Assembly: GCA_003599275.1 (NCBI GenBank)
Contig: QZJG01000021.1
Span: 1 to 47,382, forward strand
Direction of reading: 5' to 3'
Length of the DNA stretch: 47,382 nt
Source of the DNA: Nitrospiraceae bacterium
GTDB lineage: Bacteria > Nitrospirota > Thermodesulfovibrionia > UBA6902
The notes under the pieces were generated by a model. That model did not search any database, was not told the DNA's origin, and saw only the letters and a list, made by a program, of their open reading frames with translations. Position 1 is the first letter of the stretch; each line of letters opens with the position of its first letter. The position numbers were made by a program, and so were the translations under genes. Positions 37,904 through 47,308 of the stretch are shown here, piece after piece.

Positions 37904-40183
37904 GTGAAGCTGTCCTTAAAAATAAAGGCGTCAATCTCTGTTGCAGTCATAATTATTCTTGTCACCGCGGCCGGGACCTGGTTTTTTTTAACCGCCTCCC
38001 ATCGCGGCCTGGAAAAAAGGCTGATTGCAAGGGGCGAGGCCTTAAGCCATTCCCTTGCGAGGGCCGCAGAAGAAGGGCTCGTTTCGGAAAGTCTGGACCT
38101 TATCAAAAAGGCGGAATATATTGTGCACGCGGAAGACGCTATGCTGGTGCAGATATACTCAACCATATGGGACGCCGTCGATGCCTACCCGTTCGAAAGA
38201 TTAAAAGACCCTCCGGCCCCCGAGGCGATTGAACACTTTAAAAATACAAACGGACTTTTCTATCAAAAAATCGACGGTGGATATGATTTTTATGCCCCGG
38301 CCCTCTTTAAATCACATGCTGACGCCCCTGAAATAGTCATCGGCTTTGTCAGGCTGACACTCTCATCCTCCGCCATGCAGGAAGAAATTCAAGAAGCCCT
38401 TGTCGGCAATCTCGTCACTGCCGCAATTCTTACGCTTATCATTATCGTGATCTTAAACATGGTCATTAACAGTCTTGTTATCGACCCACTCACAAGACTC
38501 CAGAAGTCCATTATGACATTTAAAAGCGGCGCCCTTCCCCCCGTCGTTCCTGTCCGTTCCAGGGATGAAATCGGCGAATTGATATCCGCATTCAACCAAA
38601 TGGCTGAAACCATCAACAAAGACTCTGCCGATCTCAGGGCCGCGGAGAAAAAGATTTTTGAAGCAATGGACGACTGGAAAAGCACATTTAATGCCATCAC
38701 GGATGTAATTACGATCCATGACATGGACTTCAATATAATACATGCCAATAAGGCCGCTGAAAAGGTCCTCGGTCTCCCGGCACTGGACGGAGCTCCGGTA
38801 AAATGCTATCTCTATTATCATGGGCGTAGGCTTTCCGACAAGGGATGCCCTGTTGCCGAATCTCTGAAAAAAGGAAAACCCTTCACTGCCGAAGTATATG
38901 AACCTCACCTGAACATGTTTGTTGAAATAAGGGCCATCCCCCGCTTTGATGCCAATGGAAATATCGCAGGATCAATCCATGTTGTAAGGGACATTACCGA
39001 GCATAAAAAGCTTGAGGACCAGTTGCGGCAGGCGCAGAAGATGGAGGCCATAGGACAGCTTGCCGGAGGCATAGCACATGACTTCAACAACATCCTTACG
39101 GCAATAATAGGATATGCAAATATTTTGAAGATGAAAGTGGGGAAAGACGATCCCCTTATCCTCAATATTGAGCCGATAATCGCTTCATCCCAGAGAGGCG
39201 CAAATCTGACCCAAAGCCTCCTTGCCTTCAGCAGGCAGCAGATAAGCAACCCGGAGAAAATAAACGTTAACGATATTATAACGAGCATGGAAAAGCTCCT
39301 GGTACGTGTGATAAGCGAAGACATTGAGTTGAAGACTATACTGAACTCCCCCTTTGACAGAGAGGGGCGGATTACCGAGCCGGTCATTATGGCGGACCGG
39401 GGGCAGATAGACCAGGTGCTGATGAACCTGTGCACCAACGCGAGGGATGCGATGCCTGAAGGAGGAACGCTGATCATCGAAACCGATCTTCTGAACCTTG
39501 ACAGGGAATTCACAACGGCCCACGGTTACGGCAAGCCCGGAAGTTATGCGGTCATATCGGTTTCGGATACCGGAACGGGAATCAGCGAAAAAGTCAGGGG
39601 TAAGATATTCGATCCCTTCTTCACGACAAAAGAGGTAGGTAAAGGCACGGGGCTCGGTCTTTCCATTGTATACGGGATAGTAAAACAGCACAACGGCTAT
39701 ATCACCTGTTACAGCGAACCCGGCAGTGGCACGACGTTTAAAATATATATCCCGGCGATTAAATCAGAAGCTGATAAAGAAACAACCTCAGTGGAAACAC
39801 CCGAGTTTACGCAGGCAACTGAGACGGTGCTTCTGGCAGAAGATGAAGCGGAGGTCAGAAAGCTTACAAAACAGATACTCGACGATACCGGATATAAAGT
39901 CATAGAAGCAGTTAATGGTGAAGACGCGGTGGACAGGTTTATCGAAAATAAAGATGCGATAGAGCTTCTGATAATGGATGTGATAATGCCGAAGATGAAC
40001 GGTAAAGAGGCCTATGACAGGATAAAGAAGATACGCCCCAATATAAGAGTGCTTTTTATAAGCGGTTATCCCGCCCATTTTATAAATAAAAACGGAATGA
40101 TCGATAAGGGCCTGGATATTATAGCTAAGCCCGTCTCGCCTGTGGCCCTCCTGAAAAAGGTGAAAGAAGTCCTGGGGAAATAG
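37904..40183 (+). CDS. Hybrid sensor histidine kinase (TM sensor-HAMP-PAS-HisKA-HATPase-REC)
   Basis: 759 residues from GTG 37904 (the start may be a little different). Two membrane segments, about 8-30 and 165-190, flank a periplasmic sensor domain, followed by HAMP (about 190-245), PAS (about 258-365), the phospho-acceptor His in GGIAHDFNNILTAIIG (about 391), ATPase boxes DQVLMNLCTNARDAMPEGG, SVSDTGTGI, KGTGLGLSIVYG and SGTTFKIYIP, then a receiver (LLAEDEAEVRKL; phospho-Asp in LIMDVIMP, about 690). It probably phosphorylates the HD-GYP regulator. It follows the PstS-like binding protein by 33 bp, which may present the ligand. The truncated relic at 35706 matches its C-terminal part. Confidence 0.95.
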   Translation: MKLSLKIKASISVAVIIILVTAAGTWFFLTASHRGLEKRLIARGEALSHSLARAAEEGLVSESLDLIKKAEYIVHAEDAMLVQIYSTIWDAVDAYPFERLKDPPAPEAIEHFKNTNGLFYQKIDGGYDFYAPALFKSHADAPEIVIGFVRLTLSSSAMQEEIQEALVGNLVTAAILTLIIIVILNMVINSLVIDPLTRLQKSIMTFKSGALPPVVPVRSRDEIGELISAFNQMAETINKDSADLRAAEKKIFEAMDDWKSTFNAITDVITIHDMDFNIIHANKAAEKVLGLPALDGAPVKCYLYYHGRRLSDKGCPVAESLKKGKPFTAEVYEPHLNMFVEIRAIPRFDANGNIAGSIHVVRDITEHKKLEDQLRQAQKMEAIGQLAGGIAHDFNNILTAIIGYANILKMKVGKDDPLILNIEPIIASSQRGANLTQSLLAFSRQQISNPEKINVNDIITSMEKLLVRVISEDIELKTILNSPFDREGRITEPVIMADRGQIDQVLMNLCTNARDAMPEGGTLIIETDLLNLDREFTTAHGYGKPGSYAVISVSDTGTGISEKVRGKIFDPFFTTKEVGKGTGLGLSIVYGIVKQHNGYITCYSEPGSGTTFKIYIPAIKSEADKETTSVETPEFTQATETVLLAEDEAEVRKLTKQILDDTGYKVIEAVNGEDAVDRFIENKDAIELLIMDVIMPKMNGKEAYDRIKKIRPNIRVLFISGYPAHFINKNGMIDKGLDIIAKPVSPVALLKKVKEVLGK

Positions 40184-40206
40184 GGTCCGATTCTAAAGAA
40201 GAAAAA

Positions 40207-40283
<77 letters not shown>

Positions 40284-40293
40284 AGCCAAAAAA

Positions 40294-40377
40294 GTTGTTA
40301 GGGAGTAGGGGTCAGGGATTAGTAAAATAAACGGCAAAGTTGTTTTAGTTTTTGCTAATCCCTAACCCCTAACAACT
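40294..40377. repeat. Inverted repeat between two tRNA genes
   Basis: GTTGTTAGGG...TCAGGGATTAG on the left and CTAATCCCTAACCCCTAACAAC on the right form a long imperfect hairpin. The GGGATTAG unit recurs at 13935 and is a common short dispersed repeat class. Confidence 0.6.
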
Positions 40378-40390
40378 AATCCTGATTTCA

Positions 40391-40465
40391 TGGTAGGCGG
40401 AACAGGGCTCGAACCTGTGACCCTCGCCTTGTAAGGGCGATGCTCTCCCAACTGAGCTACCCGCC
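40391..40465 (-). tRNA. tRNA-Val (TAC), CCA encoded
   Basis: On the minus strand, GGCGGGT begins the acceptor, anticodon loop CTTACAA gives TAC, stem TCGCC/GGCGA and T-arm ACAGG-TTCGAGC-CCTGT are intact, with encoded CCA. 75 bases. Confidence 0.96.
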
Positions 40466-40559
40466 CGATAGCTTTATACTTCAGGCTAAATAATATAACA
40501 GATAAGCATGATAAATTAAAAGACCGTGTTATAATTCTTTATCGATAAGGTCTAACGCA

Positions 40560-41141
40560 TTGATAAAATACAGCGGCATCAACCACATCGCTCTGGCAAC
40601 AAAGGACATGGACACCACCATCCGTTTCTGGAGAGATCTCCTTGGAATGAGATTAATATCAGGAATCGGAAAAAAAGGAAACAGGCAATATTTTTTTGAG
40701 CTATCCAGTGAGGTCCTGATAGCATTTTTTGAATGGCCGGAGGCTGATCCGGCGCCTGACAAAGACCCCGGCAGGCCTGCAAAAGGCCCGATCGTCTTTG
40801 ACCATGTGTGTATTGAAATGACGGACGGAGAACAATTCTGGGCGCTCAAAGACAGGTTGAACGCTGCAGACGTCTGGGTCACGGAGGCAATTGATAACGG
40901 TTTTATTCATTCCATTTTTACAACCGACCCTAACGGAATCCAGATTGAGTTCTGCTACAGAATTGATAAATTCGATGTCCGCAATAAATTCAGGATGAAA
41001 GACCCAATGCCGTCAAATGTAACAAAGGAAGGTCCGGGGCCATTCCCTGAAAAATGGCCGTCTGTTGAAAATCCAGAGCCGGCAGATAAGCGGAAGGTTT
41101 ACCCTGGGGAGTTAAAGAAGCTTTTTGAAGGAGAGGATTAA
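40560..41141 (+). CDS. VOC (glyoxalase) family protein
   Basis: 193 residues from a TTG at 40560. A vicinal-oxygen-chelate fold, likely metal-dependent: NHIALATKDMDTTIRFWRDLLGM (first metal ligand His), FFEWPEADP, then GPIVFDHVCIEM (second His) and TTDPNGIQIEFCYR (Glu ligand). The C-terminal 50 residues (MPSNVTKEGPGPFPEKWPS) form an extended tail. Substrate is unknown; the family includes glyoxalases, dioxygenases and epimerases. An extended -10 TGTTATAAT (40527-40535) lies upstream. It overlaps the convergent RlmL-like gene by 4 bp. Confidence 0.85.
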   Translation: MIKYSGINHIALATKDMDTTIRFWRDLLGMRLISGIGKKGNRQYFFELSSEVLIAFFEWPEADPAPDKDPGRPAKGPIVFDHVCIEMTDGEQFWALKDRLNAADVWVTEAIDNGFIHSIFTTDPNGIQIEFCYRIDKFDVRNKFRMKDPMPSNVTKEGPGPFPEKWPSVENPEPADKRKVYPGELKKLFEGED

Positions 41142-42277
41142 AACAGTTCATACTTTACCAGTCTCCCGTCAAGGCCGCCGCTTTTCAACGGCTTTTTCCA
41201 CGCCGGTTTCAGCCCGATCTTTTTGATGAATTCCCGGTCGCCAAGATAGATATAAGCTGTAGACCCTTTACACTTCTGCTTCAGAAAATCTCCAAGAGAT
41301 TTGTAAAAGAGGTCAAGCTCCTGCTTTTCCCCCATACGTATGCCGTAAGGAGGATTTGTGATGATAACTCCATTCTTCAGGCCCTCGCTCTGCCTGAAAT
41401 CCAGCGTCTCAAGTTTGATTTTTTCTCCATGAGGCAAACTCATTATGTTCGTCTTTGATGTTGCAACTGCGCTCGCGGATATATCGCTTCCGGAGATACG
41501 GCCTTCCGGCAATTCCCGGATTTGCAGGTCAATGCCTTTCTTTACTTTTGTCCATAGCGCTTCATCGTAGTCCGGAAGGAACTCAAATCCAAAGTGTTCA
41601 CGAAAAATACCGGAGGGAATTTTACAATAATGCATCAGCGCTTCACAGAGTAACGTGCCGGAACCGCACATCGGATCATAAAGCGGGACTTCGCCGTTCC
41701 ATTCCGTATACCGGACAATCGCAGCGGCAACAGTCTCCTGCATTGGAGCGGATATGGAATCCTTCCTGTATCCCCGCCGGTGAAGAGACCCACCGGATGT
41801 GTCCAGGCTTATGACCGCCCTGTCATGTCTTATGTGGAGGTTCAGCCATATATCCGGATTTCTTGAGTCGATATCGGGCCTCTTCCCGGATATTTCCCGG
41901 AATGAATCGACAATCCCGTCTTTCAAACGGAGGGACGCATAATGCGAATTGGTTATCCCGCTGTTTGATACATTACTGAAAACAGCAAATGTGTTTTCCG
42001 TTGACATAAAATCCGTCCAGGTTGTCACCTTTGCCTTTTCGTATAATTGATCGGCAGTGCGGCAATCAAACGACACCAGAGGCGCAAGTATCCTTGTAAC
42101 AAGTCTTGTGGAATAATTAATCCGGTAAAGGGCTTCTTTGCCGGCACTGAAATAGATTCCGCTATATTCAGGGCTGACATTGTGCGCACCAAGCTCTGAC
42201 AACTCCCGTGCCCCTAATTCTTTTGTCCCCTCTGCAATCTGCGCAAAAAATTGATTATTGTTCTGATATTCGTACAT
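41138..42277 (-). CDS. rlmL: THUMP-domain 23S rRNA guanine-N2 methyltransferase (RlmL-like)
   Basis: 379 residues. The N-terminal 160 form a ferredoxin-like/THUMP RNA-binding part (EGTKELGARELSELG). The class I methyltransferase domain has LYDPMCGSGTLLCEALMHY (SAM motif), GSDISASAVATSKTNI, and the N2-guanine signature ITNPPYGIRMG. This matches the N-terminal (RlmL) half of E. coli RlmKL, or the archaeal Trm14 type. The last Lys-rich segment (WKKPLKSGGLDGRLVKYELF) is typical. It is convergent with the VOC gene and separated from dsrP by a terminator. Confidence 0.92.
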   Translation of the reverse strand: MYEYQNNNQFFAQIAEGTKELGARELSELGAHNVSPEYSGIYFSAGKEALYRINYSTRLVTRILAPLVSFDCRTADQLYEKAKVTTWTDFMSTENTFAVFSNVSNSGITNSHYASLRLKDGIVDSFREISGKRPDIDSRNPDIWLNLHIRHDRAVISLDTSGGSLHRRGYRKDSISAPMQETVAAAIVRYTEWNGEVPLYDPMCGSGTLLCEALMHYCKIPSGIFREHFGFEFLPDYDEALWTKVKKGIDLQIRELPEGRISGSDISASAVATSKTNIMSLPHGEKIKLETLDFRQSEGLKNGVIITNPPYGIRMGEKQELDLFYKSLGDFLKQKCKGSTAYIYLGDREFIKKIGLKPAWKKPLKSGGLDGRLVKYELF

Positions 42278-42297
42278 AAGGGCAGCCTCTACAAAAG

Positions 42298-42332
42298 AAA
42301 AACCCCGTCAGAAACTTTTATTCCTGACGGGG
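42298..42332 (-). terminator. Rho-independent terminator of the dsr operon
   Basis: Read on the minus strand, CCCCGTCAG (42332-42324) and CTGACGGGG (42311-42303) form a 9-bp stem with a 12-base loop, followed by TTTTTCTTTT (42302 downward). It lies 17 bp after the dsrP stop and ends the transcript from dsrM to dsrP. Confidence 0.93.
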
Positions 42333-42348
42333 TCACGTTTTGATTAAA

Positions 42349-43527
42349 TTAATGAAGCTCAGGCCAGGAAGCTGTACGCTCCCTTACGGCAATCGCTACT
42401 TTGTAAAGAACGGTCAGCACCAGGAAGCCTATGGACCATATGCCGAGAGCAATCAATATCTCCGGAAGTGAAGGCCAGTACTCCGTTACCCTCTCAAACG
42501 GGTTCGGCACAAATCCTCCGACAACCAGCCCAAAGCCCTTGTCTATCCAGAGTGAGATAAAAACTGCTACACATGCAAAGGCGAGTTGACCCTCATTTTT
42601 ACGGATGTTCGGAAACACCAGCATAACGAGCGATATCAGCGCAAGAATGGTTGATATCCACATCAACGGTACAAGCTTATCGTGCCCTTCTATTCCAACA
42701 TAAAGATATTGAAATGCATGCATGTGTCCGGGTATCTGGCTGTAAAATGCTGTAAAGAATTCAAGTCCCAACAGAAACACGTTCGCAAACATCGCATAGG
42801 TCACTATCTTGCCGAGGGTCTGAATTGCTTCTTTGCCCGGATCAAACTTGCTGACTTTTCTCACAATCAGGCAAAGGAGAATGAGCATCGCCGGTCCTCC
42901 TGCAAAGGCCGATGCGAGAAAACGGGCTGCCATAACTGCCGTCAGCCAGAAATGCCTTCCCGGAAGACCCGCATAGAGGAATGCCGTTACGGTGTGAATA
43001 CTGACTGCCCACGGCACCGAGAGATAGATAAACGGTTTGACCCAGGCAGGAGGCGGGGTCCCTTTCCGGTCCGCCGTCAGTGTTGTCCAGCCCACTATCA
43101 GATTAATGAAAAGATAGCCGTTCAGGACCGTGGCGTCCCAGAAAAGTATCGAGTTCGGTGTAGGATGCAGTATTACGTTCATGACCCTCATCGGCTGTCC
43201 GAGATCAACAAAGATAAACAGGATGCACATGGTAACGGCTGCTATCGCGAGGAATTCTCCAAGTATAACTATCTTGCCGAATTTCTTGTAATCATGTAGG
43301 TAATACGGGATGACGAGCATTACCGCCGAGGCTGCAACCCCGACGAGGAAGGTAAATTGCGAGATGTAAAATCCCCATGAAACATCCCTGCTCATGCCCG
43401 TGACCCCCAATCCGTAATCAAACTGATGGAGGTAAGAGAGTACTCCTGCCCCTATGACAATAAGTAAAAAGGATATCCAAGTCCAGTATCTTTTACTTCC
43501 CGTAAGCGCCATCTCAAGCATGTTCAT
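42349..43527 (-). CDS. dsrP: DsrP, NrfD-like quinone-interacting membrane subunit
   Basis: Integral membrane subunit of the DsrMKJOP complex, with about ten transmembrane helices (392 residues). It belongs to the NrfD/PsrC family that exchanges electrons with (mena)quinone. It begins [15 protein letters not shown] and has [34 protein letters not shown] and the conserved region [18 protein letters not shown]. It overlaps dsrO by 14 bp; dsrP is the last gene before the terminator. Electrons pass through DsrO to DsrP or the reverse. Confidence 0.95.
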   Translation of the reverse strand: MNMLEMALTGSKRYWTWISFLLIVIGAGVLSYLHQFDYGLGVTGMSRDVSWGFYISQFTFLVGVAASAVMLVIPYYLHDYKKFGKIVILGEFLAIAAVTMCILFIFVDLGQPMRVMNVILHPTPNSILFWDATVLNGYLFINLIVGWTTLTADRKGTPPPAWVKPFIYLSVPWAVSIHTVTAFLYAGLPGRHFWLTAVMAARFLASAFAGGPAMLILLCLIVRKVSKFDPGKEAIQTLGKIVTYAMFANVFLLGLEFFTAFYSQIPGHMHAFQYLYVGIEGHDKLVPLMWISTILALISLVMLVFPNIRKNEGQLAFACVAVFISLWIDKGFGLVVGGFVPNPFERVTEYWPSLPEILIALGIWSIGFLVLTVLYKVAIAVRERTASWPELH

Positions 43528-44308
43528 TGCCTCCTATTACATAGTAAACACTGGGACCCGTGCCGACCTCAGGTTTGCGTCTGAGCGTATATTTTGTGCT
43601 GAGCACTTTCCTTACCTCCGAGCCTGGGTCTTCCAGGTCCCCGAACACTATAGCTCCATTGGAGGCCTCAACACATGCGGGTTTCAGTCCCCGTGCGAGC
43701 CTTTCCGAACAGAAAGTGCATTTCTCCACCACACCCTTCATCCTGGTCGGGAACTCCTTGTTCTCTTCTTTAATAAACGGTCTCGGATCTCTCCAGTTAA
43801 AGCTCCGCGCTCCGTACGGGCAGGCCGCCATGCAGAAACGGCACCCGATGCAGCGGTGGTAATCCATGGCTACAATACCGTCAGGTCTCTTGAATGTGGC
43901 CTTTGTGGGACAGACCCTTACGCAGGCCGGTTTTGCGCAGTGATTGCAGAGGAGCAGGAAGGGTTTATGTTCTATGCTTTCCGGCACAAATTCATCGGAC
44001 ACGCCGGGGAATGAGTGCTCATAGTCTTCCTCCCATATCCACTTGACTTCGTCTTTTTTGTTGCCTATGTCCGGAACATTGTGAATGCTGTGGCAGGCAT
44101 GTATTATTTTTTTATAATCTTCCTCTGTCCCTATTTTATTGACGTCAATTACCATGGCCCATCTCTTTGCCTTGAGGGCATTGGGGCCCGGCAAGACAGC
44201 GGCTTCGGCATTTGTCTTGAGTATTTCCTCAACAGCCGGTACGCCTGCCAGTCCGAATAAAGTGGAAGCGCCGGCAATCCTTAAGAAGTCTCTCCTGTTT
44301 ATACTCAT
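43514..44308 (-). CDS. dsrO: DsrO, periplasmic four-cluster ferredoxin-like subunit
   Basis: 264 residues with a Tat signal ([20 protein letters not shown]). Cysteine motifs typical of iron-sulfur subunits: [17 protein letters not shown], then [18 protein letters not shown], and [19 protein letters not shown]. It is folded in the cytoplasm, exported with its clusters and docks on DsrP. The start overlaps dsrJ by 4 bp (ATGA) and the end overlaps dsrP. Confidence 0.96.
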   Translation of the reverse strand: MSINRRDFLRIAGASTLFGLAGVPAVEEILKTNAEAAVLPGPNALKAKRWAMVIDVNKIGTEEDYKKIIHACHSIHNVPDIGNKKDEVKWIWEEDYEHSFPGVSDEFVPESIEHKPFLLLCNHCAKPACVRVCPTKATFKRPDGIVAMDYHRCIGCRFCMAACPYGARSFNWRDPRPFIKEENKEFPTRMKGVVEKCTFCSERLARGLKPACVEASNGAIVFGDLEDPGSEVRKVLSTKYTLRRKPEVGTGPSVYYVIGGNEHA

Positions 44309-44703
44309 ATCTCATTCTCCTTTGGCGCGATATGGCAAGTCCAGCAGTAAGGTTTGACATTTGCGTAGCTGTGGCAACTGTCACAGAACTGTTTCTTGTT
44401 GGAATGACAGTGCATGCAATTGTTCTGAAGACTCATTATATATTTTTTCCCGCCCGTGCTTTCATATACCAGATTGCCGTCGCGCAGGACCGAATCTCTC
44501 CAACTGTCCAGCAATTGCATGTGATTGGCTTTCATCCATTCTTTTGACTCCACACATTCTTTCTTTTCCATCTGGTTGATTACAGGGGTGTCAAGACTCG
44601 GTTTGGGCACATCAGCCGTCTTTCCCGTGTTGTAGAAAATAGGAAATGCAAACAAACCGACAAATATAACAAGCCCTAAAATTATCTTTCCTCCGTTATA
44701 CAT
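44305..44703 (-). CDS. dsrJ: DsrJ, triheme cytochrome c
   Basis: 132 residues. An N-terminal membrane anchor (GKIILGLVIFVGLFAFPIF) is followed by three CxxCH sites at about residues 96 (CMHCH), 107 (CDSCH) and 120 (CWTCH), each a heme attachment site. Cys50 (KKECVESKEWMKANH) lies in the place of the unusual His/Cys ligation described for DsrJ. It is periplasmic. The ATG overlaps the dsrK stop by one base (TAATG). Confidence 0.96.
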   Translation of the reverse strand: MYNGGKIILGLVIFVGLFAFPIFYNTGKTADVPKPSLDTPVINQMEKKECVESKEWMKANHMQLLDSWRDSVLRDGNLVYESTGGKKYIMSLQNNCMHCHSNKKQFCDSCHSYANVKPYCWTCHIAPKENEI

Positions 44704-46313
44704 TATTCCTGTCCCTCCGTTCCGGGAAGAGGTTCGCCCCGCAAATCGGTCGTCCTCTCTTTTTCACCCTTCATAATCAATGCGTTTGCCACGAGCTCAT
44801 GGACCCCCGTAACTTTTACACCGGGGACCCAGTAATCCATTGAGGCCGTCAGCACCGCCCTGTCTATCGCGCAGATATTTGCGAGCATATTGACGCCGTA
44901 TTTTTCAGCGACGTCTTTTACAGCGTTGGCCCTCGGCAGCCCGCCCCTCATCCTTATTTCCATGTTCTCACCCGCGTTCAGACCGGAACCGCTGCCGCAG
45001 CAGAAGGTCTTCTCCCTGGTCGTGAGCTCGTCCATTTCGTAGAAGTTATTGCATACGTTGTTGATGATATAACGGGGCTCTTCAAAAATCCCCATGCCTC
45101 TTGCCGTATTGCAGGAATCATGGAAAGTCACCTTCAGGTTGTCATTGCGTTTCGGGTCCAGCTTGAGTTTCTTGTTCTTTATAAGGTCCGCAGTAAATTC
45201 GGCAATGTGGACCATTTTGGTGGATCTTGTATTTTCAAATACCGTCCCGGTTATCGGAGACTTCGGCACTTCAAGGAAATCGGCAGGGCCGTTCCATGTA
45301 TCCATGTACTGGTTGAGGACCCTCCACATATGGCCGCATTCCCCGCCTAATATCCACTTTACCCCGAGCCTCTTTGCCTCGTTGTATATCTTGGAGTTCA
45401 GCCGTTTTGCCAGTTCATTGGTAGTAAAGAACCCGAAGTTCCCGCCTTCCGAGGCATATGTGCTCCATGTGTAATCAAGTCCCAATTCATGGAAGAGCAT
45501 GAGGTACCCCATGCAGGTATATGTGCCGGGGTCCGCGAAGAGGTCGCCCGAAGGTGTCACAAAAAGTATTTCGGCGCCTTTCCTGTTGAATGTAGGTTTA
45601 ATTTTGATACCTGTTACAGTTTCTATATCATCCAGCATGTATTCAAGATTGCCGACAATCGTGTGGGGTTCAAGACCTAAATGATTGCCCTTCATGTAAC
45701 AGTTTGCGGCAGGACCTGAGATCCAGTCGGTATTTAATCCGAGAAGATTGAGCAGCTCCCTGCCCATCATGGTAATCTCGGCTGTATCGATCCCGTAAGG
45801 ACAGAATACCGAACAGCGGCGGCACTCGGTACACTGGAAAAAGTAGTACCACCACTCTTTAAGCACTGCCAGTGTAAGCGGTCTTGCTCCGGCAATTTTT
45901 CCGAGTATCTTGCCTGCTGTTGTAAAATTGCCCCTGTAGACTGAACGGAGAAGCTCGGCCCTCAGGACGGGCATGTTCTTCGGGTCTCCGGAGCCGATAA
46001 AGAAGTGGCACTTGTCAGCACAGGCACCGCATCTTACACAGATATCCATGAAGACCCTGAAGGAGCGATACTTGTCAAGCCTCTCCTTCATCCCCTTCAG
46101 GATTATTTCCTGCCAGTTTTCAGGCAGCTTCCAGTCCTCGTCCTGCACCCTCCAGTCTCTGGGATTCGGGAAGTGAAGCGTTTCAAGGTTCTTCGCCTTT
46201 GCCCCATAACACCAGTTGCCTTCCTTCAGTTCGGCAGGGTTGTCCATCCAGGCTTTTTGAGGCGGTGTGTAATTTATTTTGCTCAGCTCATCTGGTTTCG
46301 GCGTCTTTGCCAT
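44703..46313 (-). CDS. dsrK: DsrK, HdrD-like iron-sulfur subunit
   Basis: The cytoplasmic catalytic-type subunit of DsrMKJOP, proposed to handle the DsrC trisulfide/heterodisulfide. 536 residues. Two CxxCxxC-type clusters near the N-terminus (CVRCGACADKCHFF, CTECRRCSVFCPYG) and the HdrD-like CCG region (DSCNTARGMGI, FCCGSGSGLN) for a noncubane cluster. The start is 2 bp after the dsrM stop. Confidence 0.97.
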   Translation of the reverse strand: MAKTPKPDELSKINYTPPQKAWMDNPAELKEGNWCYGAKAKNLETLHFPNPRDWRVQDEDWKLPENWQEIILKGMKERLDKYRSFRVFMDICVRCGACADKCHFFIGSGDPKNMPVLRAELLRSVYRGNFTTAGKILGKIAGARPLTLAVLKEWWYYFFQCTECRRCSVFCPYGIDTAEITMMGRELLNLLGLNTDWISGPAANCYMKGNHLGLEPHTIVGNLEYMLDDIETVTGIKIKPTFNRKGAEILFVTPSGDLFADPGTYTCMGYLMLFHELGLDYTWSTYASEGGNFGFFTTNELAKRLNSKIYNEAKRLGVKWILGGECGHMWRVLNQYMDTWNGPADFLEVPKSPITGTVFENTRSTKMVHIAEFTADLIKNKKLKLDPKRNDNLKVTFHDSCNTARGMGIFEEPRYIINNVCNNFYEMDELTTREKTFCCGSGSGLNAGENMEIRMRGGLPRANAVKDVAEKYGVNMLANICAIDRAVLTASMDYWVPGVKVTGVHELVANALIMKGEKERTTDLRGEPLPGTEGQE

Positions 46314-46315
46314 AA

Positions 46316-47308
46316 TTACTCCTTCTCAACTGGTATTCCAGCATTTTTCATTTTGTCCCTGAATTCATCCTCATATTCCTGATATGTATGGACCTCTACC
46401 GGATAATTCCAGGGATTAATGTGTCTGACCATGCGGCTGTTATTCGCAAGATTCCTTGTCGGGCTGAGGAAGACCCCCCCGAGATGCATTATCTTGCTGA
46501 ACGGGATGTACGCAAACAACGTGCTGACAAGGAATAAATGAATATAAAAAATTACACTGAGCCCTTCCGGTATGCTGGGACTAAAACTGACCAGCCCCAT
46601 TGTCAATCTTTTAATGCTGACAATATCCGCCCTCACAAAATACCTCATAAGGATGCCGGTAAGGGCAACGCTCATTATGAGGAAAAGAGGGAAATAATCA
46701 GCGGCAAGGGAGATATAGCGGACATTAGGTATAAAAACTCTTCTGAGGAAAAGGTAGGTTGCAGCGGCAAGAAGGACCACCCCGCTTATCAGGACCCCCG
46801 GTATTCCCACCTGTAAAAAACCGTCGAGGGCCTCAATGCCGTTCAGAAAACCCGGCACAGGAGACGTAAATAGCCTCAGGTGTCTCACCAGTACAACAAA
46901 AAACGTCCAATGAAACGCCAACCCACCCAGCCAGAGCCACTTTGCAGAACTGTAAGCGACCTTGGGTCCCTCCTTCAGTTCAAATTTTGTATTGCTGAAA
47001 AGTGAACGGAACAGAAACACCTCAAGAATCATTCTCATGATCACACCCCCGCCCGTAGACGGGTTATCAAATTTTGCCTGCTTGATCCATGGAAGCGTCT
47101 GCTGCTGGCCGCAAGTTGTCGGTATGCGGAACGGCACAGGAGTGCGTCCCCATTTTACGACGCGGGAAATTACTCCTAACAAAAACAACGCCATTGCCGC
47201 ATAAGGGACAACGATCCCGAAGAAGAACTGAAGGCCTGCCGCATTGACTCCTATATAAGCGATCAGGGCAAGACCTATAACAGCAATAAGAGAAAGAATG
47301 GCATTCAT
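46316..47308 (-). CDS. dsrM: DsrM, NarI-like membrane b-type cytochrome subunit
   Basis: 330 residues with about six transmembrane segments. It is a NarI-like b-type heme protein with conserved His in AFHWTFFVVLVRHLRLF and YIHLFLVSTLFAYIPFSKIMH, linking quinone on the membrane to DsrK. It starts MNAILSLIAVIG and overlaps the preceding gene's stop by 4 bp (ATGA), so it is translationally coupled to it. Confidence 0.96.
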   Translation of the reverse strand: MNAILSLIAVIGLALIAYIGVNAAGLQFFFGIVVPYAAMALFLLGVISRVVKWGRTPVPFRIPTTCGQQQTLPWIKQAKFDNPSTGGGVIMRMILEVFLFRSLFSNTKFELKEGPKVAYSSAKWLWLGGLAFHWTFFVVLVRHLRLFTSPVPGFLNGIEALDGFLQVGIPGVLISGVVLLAAATYLFLRRVFIPNVRYISLAADYFPLFLIMSVALTGILMRYFVRADIVSIKRLTMGLVSFSPSIPEGLSVIFYIHLFLVSTLFAYIPFSKIMHLGGVFLSPTRNLANNSRMVRHINPWNYPVEVHTYQEYEDEFRDKMKNAGIPVEKE

